Positions 53,701 to 62,304 of a DNA stretch of 64,000 bases are shown here, in pieces. The stretch covers positions 186,001 through 250,000 of the forward strand of contig NZ_KB895416.1 of the NCBI RefSeq assembly GCF_000374845.1, given 5' to 3'. Positions within the stretch are counted from its first letter, which is position 1, and each line of letters opens with the position of its first letter. Below the pieces are notes generated by a model. That model had not been told where the DNA came from. It searched no databases and saw only the letters and a list, made by a program, of their open reading frames with translations. This stretch comes from Paenibacillus terrigena DSM 21567 (GTDB lineage Bacteria; Bacillota; Bacilli; Paenibacillales; Paenibacillaceae). Both the position numbers and the translations under genes were made by a program.

Positions 53701-54360
53701 ATGAATCAAGAGGATAAATCGAATCGTTCGCTTAAGAAGTTATTATTTACGGAAGAAGGCAAGCCGCTTCGTGTCTTGTCGACATCGCTAGGCATCGCGT
53801 TATTAGCGAATGTCCTGATTATTCCAATGGAACATGGAAGCGCTGCTGCCGATAACAGTAGCGCCAATGGCCCCAAACTCGTCGAATGGTCTTCTGAGGA
53901 AGTGAAGAAGTATTTTGACACTGAAATGGACTGGAACATTCCAGAACTGAAGAAGGAAACGAAGGAAGAGGGCAACGGTGGGACAGTGACGGGGGGAAGC
54001 TCGTCGTCAAGCGGCACAACGATTGTTCATACAACGTCTGGGTTCGGTTGGGACGATTTGCTCCTATACCACATGATCTTTAACCGTGGTAATTCTTACT
54101 CCTCCTCGGGCTGGTATTCGAATCATTCGGCATATGATGTCCGCAGCGGCCAGAGTTATCGGCCACGTTCATACACATCAGATACATTCCAGAACAAGCC
54201 GGTATCCGGTTCTGCCATGACGCCGAAGACTTCAAGAACGACGGGATCGATTACGAAAAGATCGACTTCCTCCTCACGTGGCAGCATAGGTGGCAAGTCA
54301 AGCGGATTCAGTTCGTCTAGTTCAAGTGGATCCCATTCCAGCGGCGGGTTCGGCGGATGA
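53701..54360 (+). CDS. Ser/Gly-rich membrane protein with C-terminal Gly-Gly (YgiB-like layout)
   Basis: A 219-residue protein with one hydrophobic helix at about 22-43 (VLSTSLGIALLANVLIIPM). An acidic stretch (EWSSEEVKKYFDTEMDW) follows, a region with GFGWDDLLLYHMIFNRGNSY, and a low-complexity tail of Ser, Gly, Arg and Thr ending HSSGGFGG. The layout (membrane segment, aromatic GFGW-type patch, TPKT-containing Ser/Thr-rich tail, terminal Gly-Gly) parallels E. coli YgiB/YjfM, which also precede an ATP-grasp enzyme of the same family as the next gene. Sequence identity is not claimed. Its last four bases overlap that gene as ATGA. It may be the substrate modified by the ATP-grasp enzyme; this is inference. 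Confidence 0.75.
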   Translation: MNQEDKSNRSLKKLLFTEEGKPLRVLSTSLGIALLANVLIIPMEHGSAAADNSSANGPKLVEWSSEEVKKYFDTEMDWNIPELKKETKEEGNGGTVTGGSSSSSGTTIVHTTSGFGWDDLLLYHMIFNRGNSYSSSGWYSNHSAYDVRSGQSYRPRSYTSDTFQNKPVSGSAMTPKTSRTTGSITKRSTSSSRGSIGGKSSGFSSSSSSGSHSSGGFGG

Positions 54361-55556
54361 GCAGTCGTGTAATTGAAGTTCGAGGAGTTCCACAGACCAA
54401 TCGGCAAGCTCGAGTGAATGAGCTTGATGCGCTCGGATTTACATGGGCGAATCTCGACCAAGAACAATATTGGATTGATCAGTTAGTCGTCATGAACAGG
54501 GATACTTATCAGGAGCTTGAAGAAGCATCCAGAAAGCTATGGGCGATCTTCGATAAGGCCGTTCGATTTGTCTGCGGCAGACATGATTTGTATCAAATGA
54601 TAAGCATTCCGGAGGTGTTATGGGAGAGTCTTGATACGACGCTCATGAACGAACCTGGCCTGTTGAGCCGTTATGCAAGATTTGATTTTGCGGTATCGGG
54701 CACGGGTGAGATCAAGCTGCTGGAGTTGAATGCGGATACACCGACAGGCTACGTAGAAGCAGCCGTTGCGACCCCCTGGATGTGCAGGCAGTATGAGGTA
54801 GATTCCCCGAATGAACAGATGGCGAAGCGGATTCAAGAGGCTTGGGCCGTAGAGCGTCCAGATACCGCAGCATGTGTCGCCTATGGACAGCATGCCGAAG
54901 ACTCAGGAACGATAAATATGCTCGTTCGGCATAGCGGGCTCGATATCACTTGTGTGGATTGTTTGGATTTGTGGATCGATGAAGGAATTGTTCGTGATGC
55001 ATCAGGGAGACAGATTGAGCGAATGTTCGCACTCTATCCGAAAGAATGGATGGCTGTGGATGATGGCGGGGATGCCTTGGCGTATTCCATGGAGATGGGT
55101 TATCTGCAATTGTTCAATCCGCCGCATGCGATTCTATTGCAATCCAAAGGGCTGCAAGCTCTGATCTGGGGGCTGCATGAATTAAATCTATTATATACGT
55201 CGGACGAGAAGGCGGTTATCGAACGATATATGCTGCCCACGTATAATAAAGCGGCGTTCGACGGCAGCTTTGTCTCCAAATCGATGTTCGGTCGCGAGGG
55301 CGGATCGGTCAAAATATTCGATGGCAGCGGGCAATTGGAAGTCCAAGATGAAGCGGGATTCGATACGAGTCGGCTATTTCCGTTAATCTATCAGAAAAGA
55401 GCCGAATTAGCGCAAATTCATCTCGAATCGGGGAGCTTCTATTTGCTAACGGGGATGTTCATGATCAATGGAGAACCTTGCGGCTTGCTTGGGCGTGCAG
55501 GGGGACCGATTACGGGGAATGCAAGTCATTTTGTGGCGATAGGGGTAGGGGGATAG
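54357..55556 (+). CDS. Glutathionylspermidine synthase-like ATP-grasp protein (YgiC/YjfC-type)
   Basis: A 399-residue amide-bond-forming ATP-grasp enzyme of the glutathionylspermidine synthase C-domain family. Motifs include RFDFAVSGTGEIKLLELNADTPTG (conserved ELNADTP), AVATPW, the KSMFGREGGSV nucleotide-binding loop, and a C-terminal LLTGMFMINGEPCGLLGRAGGPITGN. The amidase half of E. coli Gsp is absent, as in YgiC and YjfC. Such stand-alone enzymes are predicted to ligate an amine or amino acid to a peptide carboxylate. Overlap with the Gly-Gly-ending protein by 4 nt makes that protein the obvious candidate substrate or partner. It is coupled to the next gene after 3 nt. Confidence 0.9.
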   Translation: MSSRVIEVRGVPQTNRQARVNELDALGFTWANLDQEQYWIDQLVVMNRDTYQELEEASRKLWAIFDKAVRFVCGRHDLYQMISIPEVLWESLDTTLMNEPGLLSRYARFDFAVSGTGEIKLLELNADTPTGYVEAAVATPWMCRQYEVDSPNEQMAKRIQEAWAVERPDTAACVAYGQHAEDSGTINMLVRHSGLDITCVDCLDLWIDEGIVRDASGRQIERMFALYPKEWMAVDDGGDALAYSMEMGYLQLFNPPHAILLQSKGLQALIWGLHELNLLYTSDEKAVIERYMLPTYNKAAFDGSFVSKSMFGREGGSVKIFDGSGQLEVQDEAGFDTSRLFPLIYQKRAELAQIHLESGSFYLLTGMFMINGEPCGLLGRAGGPITGNASHFVAIGVGG

Positions 55557-55559
55557 AAG

Positions 55560-56252
55560 ATGAGTCAGTATAGAAGGAAAGGATCAAACTCCACAGCGGA
55601 TCATACCGCATCGCGTCTCATTCAATTTGTCATCATTGGTATTATTGTCTTAGTATTTATCGGAATTGCTTCGGGTGGATGCTCGAACCAAAACGATGAT
55701 TGGGATTCATCTGTTTCATCTTCATACACAGAGGATTCGTCTTCGAATACGAACACAGTTCCTTGGGATTATCGCATTGTGGAAGGGACCGTGGGCGATC
55801 TGATCGGCAGTGATATGACGGTTCTGCCGGATAATGAACTCATTCCAAATGATGATAATTATGGCACTGGGGATCAAGTGTGGACGCTGCAAGCGATGGA
55901 AGCTGATATGAATACGAATTCGCAGGATCGGGCCGATGTGACGCTGACTGCTTGGGAATCGCTCAAGACATTCAAGTCCAAGCAAGCTGCACAAGAAGAC
56001 ATCGATAAGCTGAAAATTCAGTTAAAAACGGAAGTTGATTTGGTAGGCGTCTACAAGACAGAATACCAAGGCAAGACGCGTCAATTCGCGGTCATTACGC
56101 TTCCGTCAGGACAGCATGTGAAGCAGCCGATTGATGCGGATCGATACCAATCATTTAAGCCGTTGAAAAAAGTGAATATCATACTGGAAGAAGTGCACGA
56201 TTTCTCGAATTATGATGTGACATATGCCAAGTTTAGGGGATGGGCGAAATGA
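55560..56252 (+). CDS. Membrane-anchored or lipoprotein-like hypothetical protein of the ATP-grasp operon
   Basis: A 230-residue protein with a basic N-terminus, one helix at about 20-37 (LIQFVIIGIIVLVFIGIAS) and the sequence SGGCSNQ right after it, which may be a weak lipobox. A Ser/Asp-rich linker follows, then an ordered domain (about 68-230) with VEGTVGDLIGSDMTVLP and VVDLVGVYKTEYQGKTRQF-like strands. I cannot assign a family with confidence. It starts 3 nt after the ATP-grasp gene and overlaps the DUF350 gene by 4 nt, so it is part of the same translationally coupled system, facing outside the membrane. Confidence 0.7.
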   Translation: MSQYRRKGSNSTADHTASRLIQFVIIGIIVLVFIGIASGGCSNQNDDWDSSVSSSYTEDSSSNTNTVPWDYRIVEGTVGDLIGSDMTVLPDNELIPNDDNYGTGDQVWTLQAMEADMNTNSQDRADVTLTAWESLKTFKSKQAAQEDIDKLKIQLKTEVDLVGVYKTEYQGKTRQFAVITLPSGQHVKQPIDADRYQSFKPLKKVNIILEEVHDFSNYDVTYAKFRGWAK

Positions 56253-56638
56253 TCGTATTAAATATATTTATAAGTGTTGTTGTGATCGTTGTCTTGCAAT
56301 TGCTTGGTATGGTTATTTTCAGCTTAATGACGCCGTATAATGATCTGGAAGAATTGAAGAGAGGGAATGCGGCTGTGGGGCTCGCTATGGGCGGCAAATT
56401 TTTCGGAACAGCGATCCTGCTTGGCGTGTCAGCCTATACTAATGCTTCGATCTGGCATATGATGCTGTGGTTCGCAGTGGGATACATTTGTCTCATCGCC
56501 GCCTATTGGATATTTGACTGGGTGACGCCGGGCCTGAAGCTATCTGAACATTTGAAGAACGGGAATATTGCAGTCGGAATTCTGCTCTGCTTCGTGTTCA
56601 TAGGGATGAGCTTTGCTGTAAGCAGTCTAATCATATAA
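56249..56638 (+). CDS. DUF350 family membrane protein (YjfL-type)
   Basis: A 129-residue protein of four predicted helices arranged as two similar halves: LNIFISVVVIVVLQLLGMVIF with LEELKRGNAAVGLAMGG, then AYWIFDWVTPGLKLSEHLKNGNIAVGILL. The repeated (K/R)-(R/N)-GN-xAVG motif is the DUF350 signature. E. coli YjfL, encoded beside an ATP-grasp enzyme (YjfC), is of this family. The ATG at 56249 overlaps the upstream stop (ATGA). It is the last gene of the operon and probably forms its integral membrane core; biochemical function is unknown. Confidence 0.85.
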   Translation: MIVLNIFISVVVIVVLQLLGMVIFSLMTPYNDLEELKRGNAAVGLAMGGKFFGTAILLGVSAYTNASIWHMMLWFAVGYICLIAAYWIFDWVTPGLKLSEHLKNGNIAVGILLCFVFIGMSFAVSSLII

Positions 56639-56651
56639 AAGGTAACAAACG

Positions 56652-56684
56652 AAGGGCCATTCACTTATATTGTGAACGGTCCTT
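56652..56684 (+). terminator. Probable terminator of the ATP-grasp operon
   Basis: AAGGGCCATTCAC (56652-56664) pairs with GTGAACGGTCCTT (56672-56684) with one mismatch and one wobble. The following T content is low, so strength is uncertain. Confidence 0.6.
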
Positions 56685-56822
56685 ATGCTTATTTATCGCA
56701 ATTATCTAGGTAGAAATGAACATTTTTAGCCCATTGTCGGTTATACTTAAGAACAGTGGATAGAAATCGATGCCGCTTAACACAAGAGTCGTTAATGGAC
56801 TTTGGCGGAGGGGAATCACATA

Positions 56823-59800
56823 TTGGTTAGAGACGAACAATGGAATGGACTATGGCTCCATGATCGATTTTTTTGCTATAGATGGGATTGGAAAGATGTT
56901 CGGGATTTGGATGAGGCATTAGAGGATATTCGAATGCGTGCGGAAGAGACGGGTGAACGACTGTGGCGGCCTTGGGTACAGCGACGGGTAGAGCTCAGCT
57001 TTCCTACGGGTGGATATCCTGATTCGACCGGGCAGGAGATACGTACTACGGGCGGGCGCCGACGTGAGGTCATTGGCTTTACGCTGCCTGCTCATTCGAT
57101 TCTACAGTTGTTCAATAAAGCGGACTATGCTGAACAATTGCAGACGATTCTAGGTGTACAAGAGGAAGAATTATTAGGGCGGGACCTGCATTATTGGCGA
57201 CGAGCGGTGCTATTCGCGCAAGATTTGATCGATCGCAAATGCTGGGTTCCGGATGTCGAAATCGGACTGAAAACGGGAAAAGCTACCTGGCGGCCGAATT
57301 TGGATCGTGAAGCTGACATGGAGCAATTCTATCGGTTAGCGGAGGCGATGCCGGCTGCGAGCCTTGCTATGGCAGGCCGTGAAGATGGGGCGACGTCGTG
57401 GCGAACACCCGAAGAGGCGCTCTTCTCCTTCCTGATTGCGATAATCGATAGCACCGTCAGAGAACAGATTCATGTGATAACCAGGCAGCGGCTACCTATG
57501 ACGGAAGCGATTGGCGCTACCTGGGGCGGAGCTGTTCTGCCGAAGCTGATGGCAGGGAATCGGATGGCGGAGATGTGGTGGAAGCAGATGTTATCCGCGC
57601 AGCAAGCGGTAACGTTCTCAGCGAATGCGCAAGAGATGGAGGCGCTGGCAGCCGATATTCAGCATTGGACGCGGGCCTATCATCCACTTCGTTCACCGCA
57701 GGAGACAGCGGCATTACAGCTCGGTCTTCGTCTTACGGCAGACCAAGACAGCGAGTCTACCGCTCAACAACAGACAGAAGCGATACCGACTTGGCGTCTT
57801 CATATCTTCATGCAGCCTGAAGACGAGCCTAATTTAATGATACCGATGGCAGAGATTTGGCAGGAACAGCGTTCAGAGACACGTTGGTTCCATCGTCGAT
57901 TTCGACATATTCAAGAGGTGCTTCGAAAGAAGCTGAGAGATGCAGCTCGGATTTATCCGCCATTATCACGTGTGTTCGACGAGACGGACGGTTCGGATGG
58001 GCTAAGTATGGATACGATGGAAGCTTATCAATTCTTGGTGCGATACACCGATATTCTGGAGGAATACGGCGTCCTTGTTCAGTTGCCTTCATGGTGGACC
58101 GAAGCAGGGCGTAGGCGGCTTGGCATTAAGTTAAGTCTTACGAATAAGGAAGATCGCCAGCTTGAAGACGTGACGGTAAATGGTTCTCCAAGTCGGTTCG
58201 GACTCGAGCAGCTACTTCAATTCGATGCCCAGGCGGCAGTAGGGGACGAACCGATTACCCTTGAAGAATTGGAACAATTAATGCAACAGGAGCTTCCGCT
58301 TGTTCACTTCCGTGGTCATTGGGTGGAGATGAATTCGAAGGATATTGATCGTGCCGTTCATTTTCTGAAAGAGCGTACGAAGGTAGATATGACGCTCGGA
58401 GAGCTCATGCATCTCGCTGCGGAGAGTGCTTACGGAAGTGCTTCGTTCGACGGGATTCCGATCTCCGGTTACGAGCTACCGAACCGTCTTCGAACGTTCT
58501 TGGACGGGGATTGGATGCATGAAATGCGGGATCGTGAAGTGCCAGAGACGCTGCAAGGCACATTACGAACGTATCAGGTTACAGGATATCAGTGGCTTAC
58601 ATCCATGCGAGACTTGGGGTTTGGGACCTGTCTTGCGGATGATATGGGACTTGGGAAGACCGTTCAGATTATTACTTTGCTCCTTAGCTCGTATCGGCAA
58701 GATGCGCTGCCATTAGGCATGGGACCGGCACTTATTATCTGTCCGACCTCACTCCTTGGCAATTGGCAGCGTGAGCTTACACGATTCGCACCTAGCTTGA
58801 AGGTTTATATTCACCACGGCAGCTTCAGGCTGCAGGATCAGCTTTTTATGGAACAGGTCCAGCAGTATGATGTGATTCTGACGACTTACAATTTAATTGG
58901 CCGAGATGAAGCAACGTTTCGACAGCTGCATTGGACATACATCATACTGGATGAGGCGCAAAATATTAAGAACGAGCATGCGAAACAGACGCAGAGTATT
59001 CTGAGACTTCGATCGCATTACCGCGTTGCGGTTACCGGTACGCCAGTGGAGAACCGACTAAGTGAATTATGGTCGATCTTTCGCTTCTTAAATCCAGGAT
59101 ACTTGGGATCCGCTTCCGTCTTCCGAAGTCGATTCGCAACGCCGATTGAGCGGGATCATGATGAAGTTAGGCTCGAACGTCTTAAACGATTAGTCACACC
59201 CTTCGTGCTCCGGCGGGTGAAGACGGATCCGAACATCAGCAAGGATCTACCGGATAAAATCGAGACCAAAGCGTATTGCAATCTGACGAAGGAACAAGCT
59301 GCACTCTATCAGTCGACGGTCAGAAATATGCTCGCACAGATCGATGCCGCCGAGGGAATGAAGCGGAAGGGTTATGTGATGGCCAGCCTCACGAAACTGA
59401 AGCAGATTTGTAATCATCCCGCGTTGTTCCTGCAAGACAATCAATCTAGTAGCAAGCGCTCGGGCAAAATGGAGCAGCTGCTCGAGCTTGTACGCAGCAT
59501 TCGCGAAGCAGGTGAAGCGGTCTTGATTTTCACCCAGTATGTTCAAATGGGGCATTTGCTCGTCGAGCAGTTGCGGAAAGAAACGGGGCAGACACCATTG
59601 TTCCTGCATGGTGGTGTACCGAAGAAGGACCGAGATCTGATGGTGGATGAATTTCAGCAGCCGAATGGTCCGGATATCTTCGTCCTCTCTGTCAAAGCGG
59701 GAGGCGTCGGTCTTAACTTAACCCGAGCGAATCATGTCATTCATTTCGATCGCTGGTGGAACCCCGCGGTGGAGAACCAAGCAACAGATCGTGCATTCCG

Positions 59801-60029
59801 CATTGGTCAGACACGCAATGTTCAGGTTCATAAATTAATCTGTACGGGTACACTCGAAGAGCGGATCGATGAGATGATTGAATCGAAACGAGCATTATCT
59901 GAACAGGTTGTGGGTTCCGGTGAGATGTGGATTACCGAGTTATCTACGGCGCACTTACGGAACTTGCTCGAACTCCGCGAGGAGGCACTCGAGGAAGATG
60001 ATGCATGGAATGGAGAATTCGCTACATGA
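56823..60029 (+). CDS. SNF2-family DEAD/DEAH-box helicase-like ATPase (YwqA-type)
   Basis: A 1068-residue double-stranded DNA translocase-like protein. The N-terminal 500 residues match the bacterial SNF2-associated region (HDRFFCYRWDW, LVHFRGHWVEMNSKDI). The motor domain starts near 580: ADDMGLGKTVQ (motif I, about 605), LDEAQNIKN (motif II, about 709), VTGTPVENR (III), then the second lobe FTQYVQMG, LSVKAGGVGLNLT (V) and ATDRAFRIGQT (VI). No SWIM domain is present in this protein, and no separate SWIM gene lies beside it. TTG at 56823, 9 nt after GGAGGGG, is preferred; TTG at 56802 has no ribosome site. Role: probably chromatin or DNA-repair remodelling. Confidence 0.92.
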   Translation: MVRDEQWNGLWLHDRFFCYRWDWKDVRDLDEALEDIRMRAEETGERLWRPWVQRRVELSFPTGGYPDSTGQEIRTTGGRRREVIGFTLPAHSILQLFNKADYAEQLQTILGVQEEELLGRDLHYWRRAVLFAQDLIDRKCWVPDVEIGLKTGKATWRPNLDREADMEQFYRLAEAMPAASLAMAGREDGATSWRTPEEALFSFLIAIIDSTVREQIHVITRQRLPMTEAIGATWGGAVLPKLMAGNRMAEMWWKQMLSAQQAVTFSANAQEMEALAADIQHWTRAYHPLRSPQETAALQLGLRLTADQDSESTAQQQTEAIPTWRLHIFMQPEDEPNLMIPMAEIWQEQRSETRWFHRRFRHIQEVLRKKLRDAARIYPPLSRVFDETDGSDGLSMDTMEAYQFLVRYTDILEEYGVLVQLPSWWTEAGRRRLGIKLSLTNKEDRQLEDVTVNGSPSRFGLEQLLQFDAQAAVGDEPITLEELEQLMQQELPLVHFRGHWVEMNSKDIDRAVHFLKERTKVDMTLGELMHLAAESAYGSASFDGIPISGYELPNRLRTFLDGDWMHEMRDREVPETLQGTLRTYQVTGYQWLTSMRDLGFGTCLADDMGLGKTVQIITLLLSSYRQDALPLGMGPALIICPTSLLGNWQRELTRFAPSLKVYIHHGSFRLQDQLFMEQVQQYDVILTTYNLIGRDEATFRQLHWTYIILDEAQNIKNEHAKQTQSILRLRSHYRVAVTGTPVENRLSELWSIFRFLNPGYLGSASVFRSRFATPIERDHDEVRLERLKRLVTPFVLRRVKTDPNISKDLPDKIETKAYCNLTKEQAALYQSTVRNMLAQIDAAEGMKRKGYVMASLTKLKQICNHPALFLQDNQSSSKRSGKMEQLLELVRSIREAGEAVLIFTQYVQMGHLLVEQLRKETGQTPLFLHGGVPKKDRDLMVDEFQQPNGPDIFVLSVKAGGVGLNLTRANHVIHFDRWWNPAVENQATDRAFRIGQTRNVQVHKLICTGTLEERIDEMIESKRALSEQVVGSGEMWITELSTAHLRNLLELREEALEEDDAWNGEFAT

Positions 60030-60178
60030 TAAAACCTTCATCGAGGTACTTTCAAGTTGAGCGACCGCGGTTAGAGGTTGTTTTTATCGCCAAATAGCAT
60101 TTTGTTTTGAGATGTCAAAACTTAGTAAATTCAATTGTGGTAAAATAGCCATCGGATGGGGACACTCTTATAATGCAT

Positions 60179-60346
60179 GTTCAAAAAGTCGGCATTTCAG
60201 CACCGAGAAGGTTACGAGAACCTGAAGAAGGAGGAACGGAGTTTAGGCGAAACCTAAATGAGTACCGGACTTCGAAGGTGAAGGCAAGATTCGATGTCGT
60301 TTATGCTTCTTGAATGACTTCGTGATCAAATGATGACTTTTTGAAC
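60179..60346 (-). mobile_element. MITE-like element, copy B (168 bp)
   Basis: Begins GTTCAAAAAGTCGGC and ends GATGACTTTTTGAAC (12-bp inverted ends). Its reverse complement matches copy A at 40370-40538 along the full length with scattered substitutions, including the TTTAGG...CCTAAA hairpin and the TCCGGTACTCATTTAGG core. The rest of the 60030-60397 gap holds only an extended -10 (TGGTAAAAT near 60138-60146) and AT-rich sequence. Confidence 0.75.
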
Positions 60347-60397
60347 TACCTCTTAAAATAATGCATTGTTGATTATGATTAAGGATAGGGCATAGGA

Positions 60398-61180
60398 GTG
60401 TTGAATAAACCCATGTTATCGTATCTTCCCTTGTTATGGACGCTCACTGTAGGGGCTAGTATCTTTCAAGCAGACCCGCCGTTCCCGGTTGGGCTGCAGG
60501 AAGGACCTGTGAAGAGTAGGCAATATTATGAAGCTCGTGGCGAGATTGTATGGGAGGTGCCGATGGAGCGTAAGCTCGTGGCACTCACTTTCGACGATGG
60601 GCCAGATCCGAGACAGACGCCGGAAATTCTTGAACTGCTCAAGCAATATGAAGCGAAAGGGACTTTTTTCGTGATGGGCAAAAAGGTAACCGCGAATCCC
60701 GAGCTCTTGAAGCGGGAATCGGACGAAGGCCATGAAATTGCGAATCATACGTACAATCACTTATATTTCAATGCGAATGTATCGAGTCAGAAGCTTGGCG
60801 ATGAGATTGATGCCACAAGTGATGCGATTATGAAAGTAAATGGATCGCGTCCCCACTTGTTTCGTCCGCCAGGAGGGTTCTACAATGAACGAATGATTAA
60901 GATGGCCAAGGAGAAAGGGTACCTCGTCATCCTATGGTCTTGGCATCAAGATACGAAGGATTGGCGTTCTCCGGGTGTCTCTTATATCGTGCGTAAAGTG
61001 CTGAACAATGTACGCGGCGGCGACATTATTCTGTTCCATGACTCTGTAGAGGGTTCAGGTCGCAGCCAGACGGTAGAGGCGTTGAAGATTATTCTTCCTG
61101 AACTGAAAGAACGTGGATATAAATTCGTTACCGTGTCGCAGCTCATTCAGAATACAAAGACCATTCCAGCGAAGAAATAA
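60398..61180 (+). CDS. Secreted polysaccharide deacetylase
   Basis: A 260-residue single-domain CE4 enzyme. The N-terminal signal-like helix (7-23) ends before QADPPFPVG. The NodB domain shows LTFDDGPDP (Asp66-Asp67), His117 and His121 (NHTYNH), FRPPGGFYN, DTKDW and ILFHDS, all catalytic and metal residues intact. It is related to PdaA/PdaB-like deacetylases acting on peptidoglycan or chitin-type polymers; exact substrate unknown. Start uncertain: GTG 60398 behind AGGATAGGG, or TTG 60401. It is preceded by MITE copy B and ends at the bidirectional terminator shared with the AraC gene. Confidence 0.9.
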   Translation: MLNKPMLSYLPLLWTLTVGASIFQADPPFPVGLQEGPVKSRQYYEARGEIVWEVPMERKLVALTFDDGPDPRQTPEILELLKQYEAKGTFFVMGKKVTANPELLKRESDEGHEIANHTYNHLYFNANVSSQKLGDEIDATSDAIMKVNGSRPHLFRPPGGFYNERMIKMAKEKGYLVILWSWHQDTKDWRSPGVSYIVRKVLNNVRGGDIILFHDSVEGSGRSQTVEALKIILPELKERGYKFVTVSQLIQNTKTIPAKK

Positions 61181-61205
61181 TGGGATGTTCTCGATGAAAA
61201 ATCGT

Positions 61206-61258
61206 AAAAAAGCCTTCAACGGCACCAAGCTATTCTTGGTGTGCGTTGGAGGCTTTTT
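61206..61258. terminator. Bidirectional terminator overlapping the 3' end of the AraC gene
   Basis: A-tract plus AGCCTTCAACG, CACCAAG, then CTTGGTG and CGTTGGAGGCT plus T-tract form a long stem. The AraC stop codon (61230-61232) lies in the loop, so the right arm is coding. It serves the deacetylase (+) and the regulator (-). Confidence 0.8.
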
Positions 61259-62111
61259 GTGTGGTAGCAATACGATATTCCGTTGGAGACATGGCATAGA
61301 AACGGCGAAATTGGCGAGAGAAATAAAGCGCGTCCTGGATACCGACAGAAGCGGAAATTTGCTCTATGGTTAGCTCCGTTCGCTCCCGAAGCAGCTGTCT
61401 TCCTTTGTCAATCCGCAGCTTCAGAAGAAAGGTGACGGGTGACATTTGGGTGGCTTGCTTGAAAATACGTGAAAGGTAGGCTCGATTATAACCTAGGCTT
61501 TCTGCCATATCTTCAATCGAAATCGGCTGGGCATACTGCGTGGATAAGTATCGGATCATTTGTGTGACGGCTTGCTGACTGTGTTGGTCGGCCGTGATAA
61601 GCTCTTCGCTTTGGTTCAAAATGTCGTGGTACGTGGCAAGAATTTGATACAGATACCCCGTTGCGGTTAGATGACTGCTTGGTTTACGACTCTGGAAAAC
61701 TTGTTGAATCTGATGCATATGCGACAAAATGGGTGTTGCATCTGTCATACGGACGACAGGGTGGTGCAATGTAAAGCCGACATCACGGAGAATTTGTTCT
61801 GCGGAAGTCCCGTCGAACGCGACCCAGCGGTAATGCCACGGTTCCACTTCGTCGGATACATAGCTGACGAGCTGCTCTGGACTGATGAGGAAGCTGTCGC
61901 CTGCCTCGAGTGCGTACGATTGCTGCTCAAGGGTGAACAAGCCACGACCAGAAATAATATGGTGCAGTAAATAATAATCATAGACTTTGGGTCCTAGCTT
62001 ATGTTGGGGCTTGGTCTGACTCTCCCCGGAGAATAGCACGTGGAAATCACTTCGATCCTGAAAAATAGGATTGGATGCGACAGCATAGGTATAAGTTGGA
62101 AAGGTGCGCAT
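61230..62111 (-). CDS. AraC-family transcriptional regulator
   Basis: A 293-residue regulator with an N-terminal cupin-type sensing domain (HHIISGRGLFTLEQQSYALEAGD, residues about 50-95) and a C-terminal double helix-turn-helix (about 190-287): IEDMAESLGYNRAYLSRIFKQ and the signature QISASVGIQDALYFSRQFRRFY. This layout is typical of sugar-responsive regulators. ATG at 62111 follows GAGGTGATC; the GTG 12 nt upstream overlaps that site. It is divergent from galK with a shared 190-bp intergenic region, so control of the galactose genes is plausible, though no operator repeat was recognised. Confidence 0.9.
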   Translation of the reverse strand: MRTFPTYTYAVASNPIFQDRSDFHVLFSGESQTKPQHKLGPKVYDYYLLHHIISGRGLFTLEQQSYALEAGDSFLISPEQLVSYVSDEVEPWHYRWVAFDGTSAEQILRDVGFTLHHPVVRMTDATPILSHMHQIQQVFQSRKPSSHLTATGYLYQILATYHDILNQSEELITADQHSQQAVTQMIRYLSTQYAQPISIEDMAESLGYNRAYLSRIFKQATQMSPVTFLLKLRIDKGRQLLRERTELTIEQISASVGIQDALYFSRQFRRFYAMSPTEYRIATTQKASNAHQE

Positions 62112-62304
62112 CGCGACGATCACCTCGATTAGTAGGTTGGATTTGATATTTATTCTATCTCAAAAAGTCACATAAATCCATGTGGAAGCAACATCGTTTT
62201 ATATTCAATGGCAGCATATTCCTGTATACTAAGGTTAATTCATAGATGCGCTGGATATGGCGACTATGAATCTATCCCGCGGAGAAAAGAGAAGGTGAAT
62301 TCAA

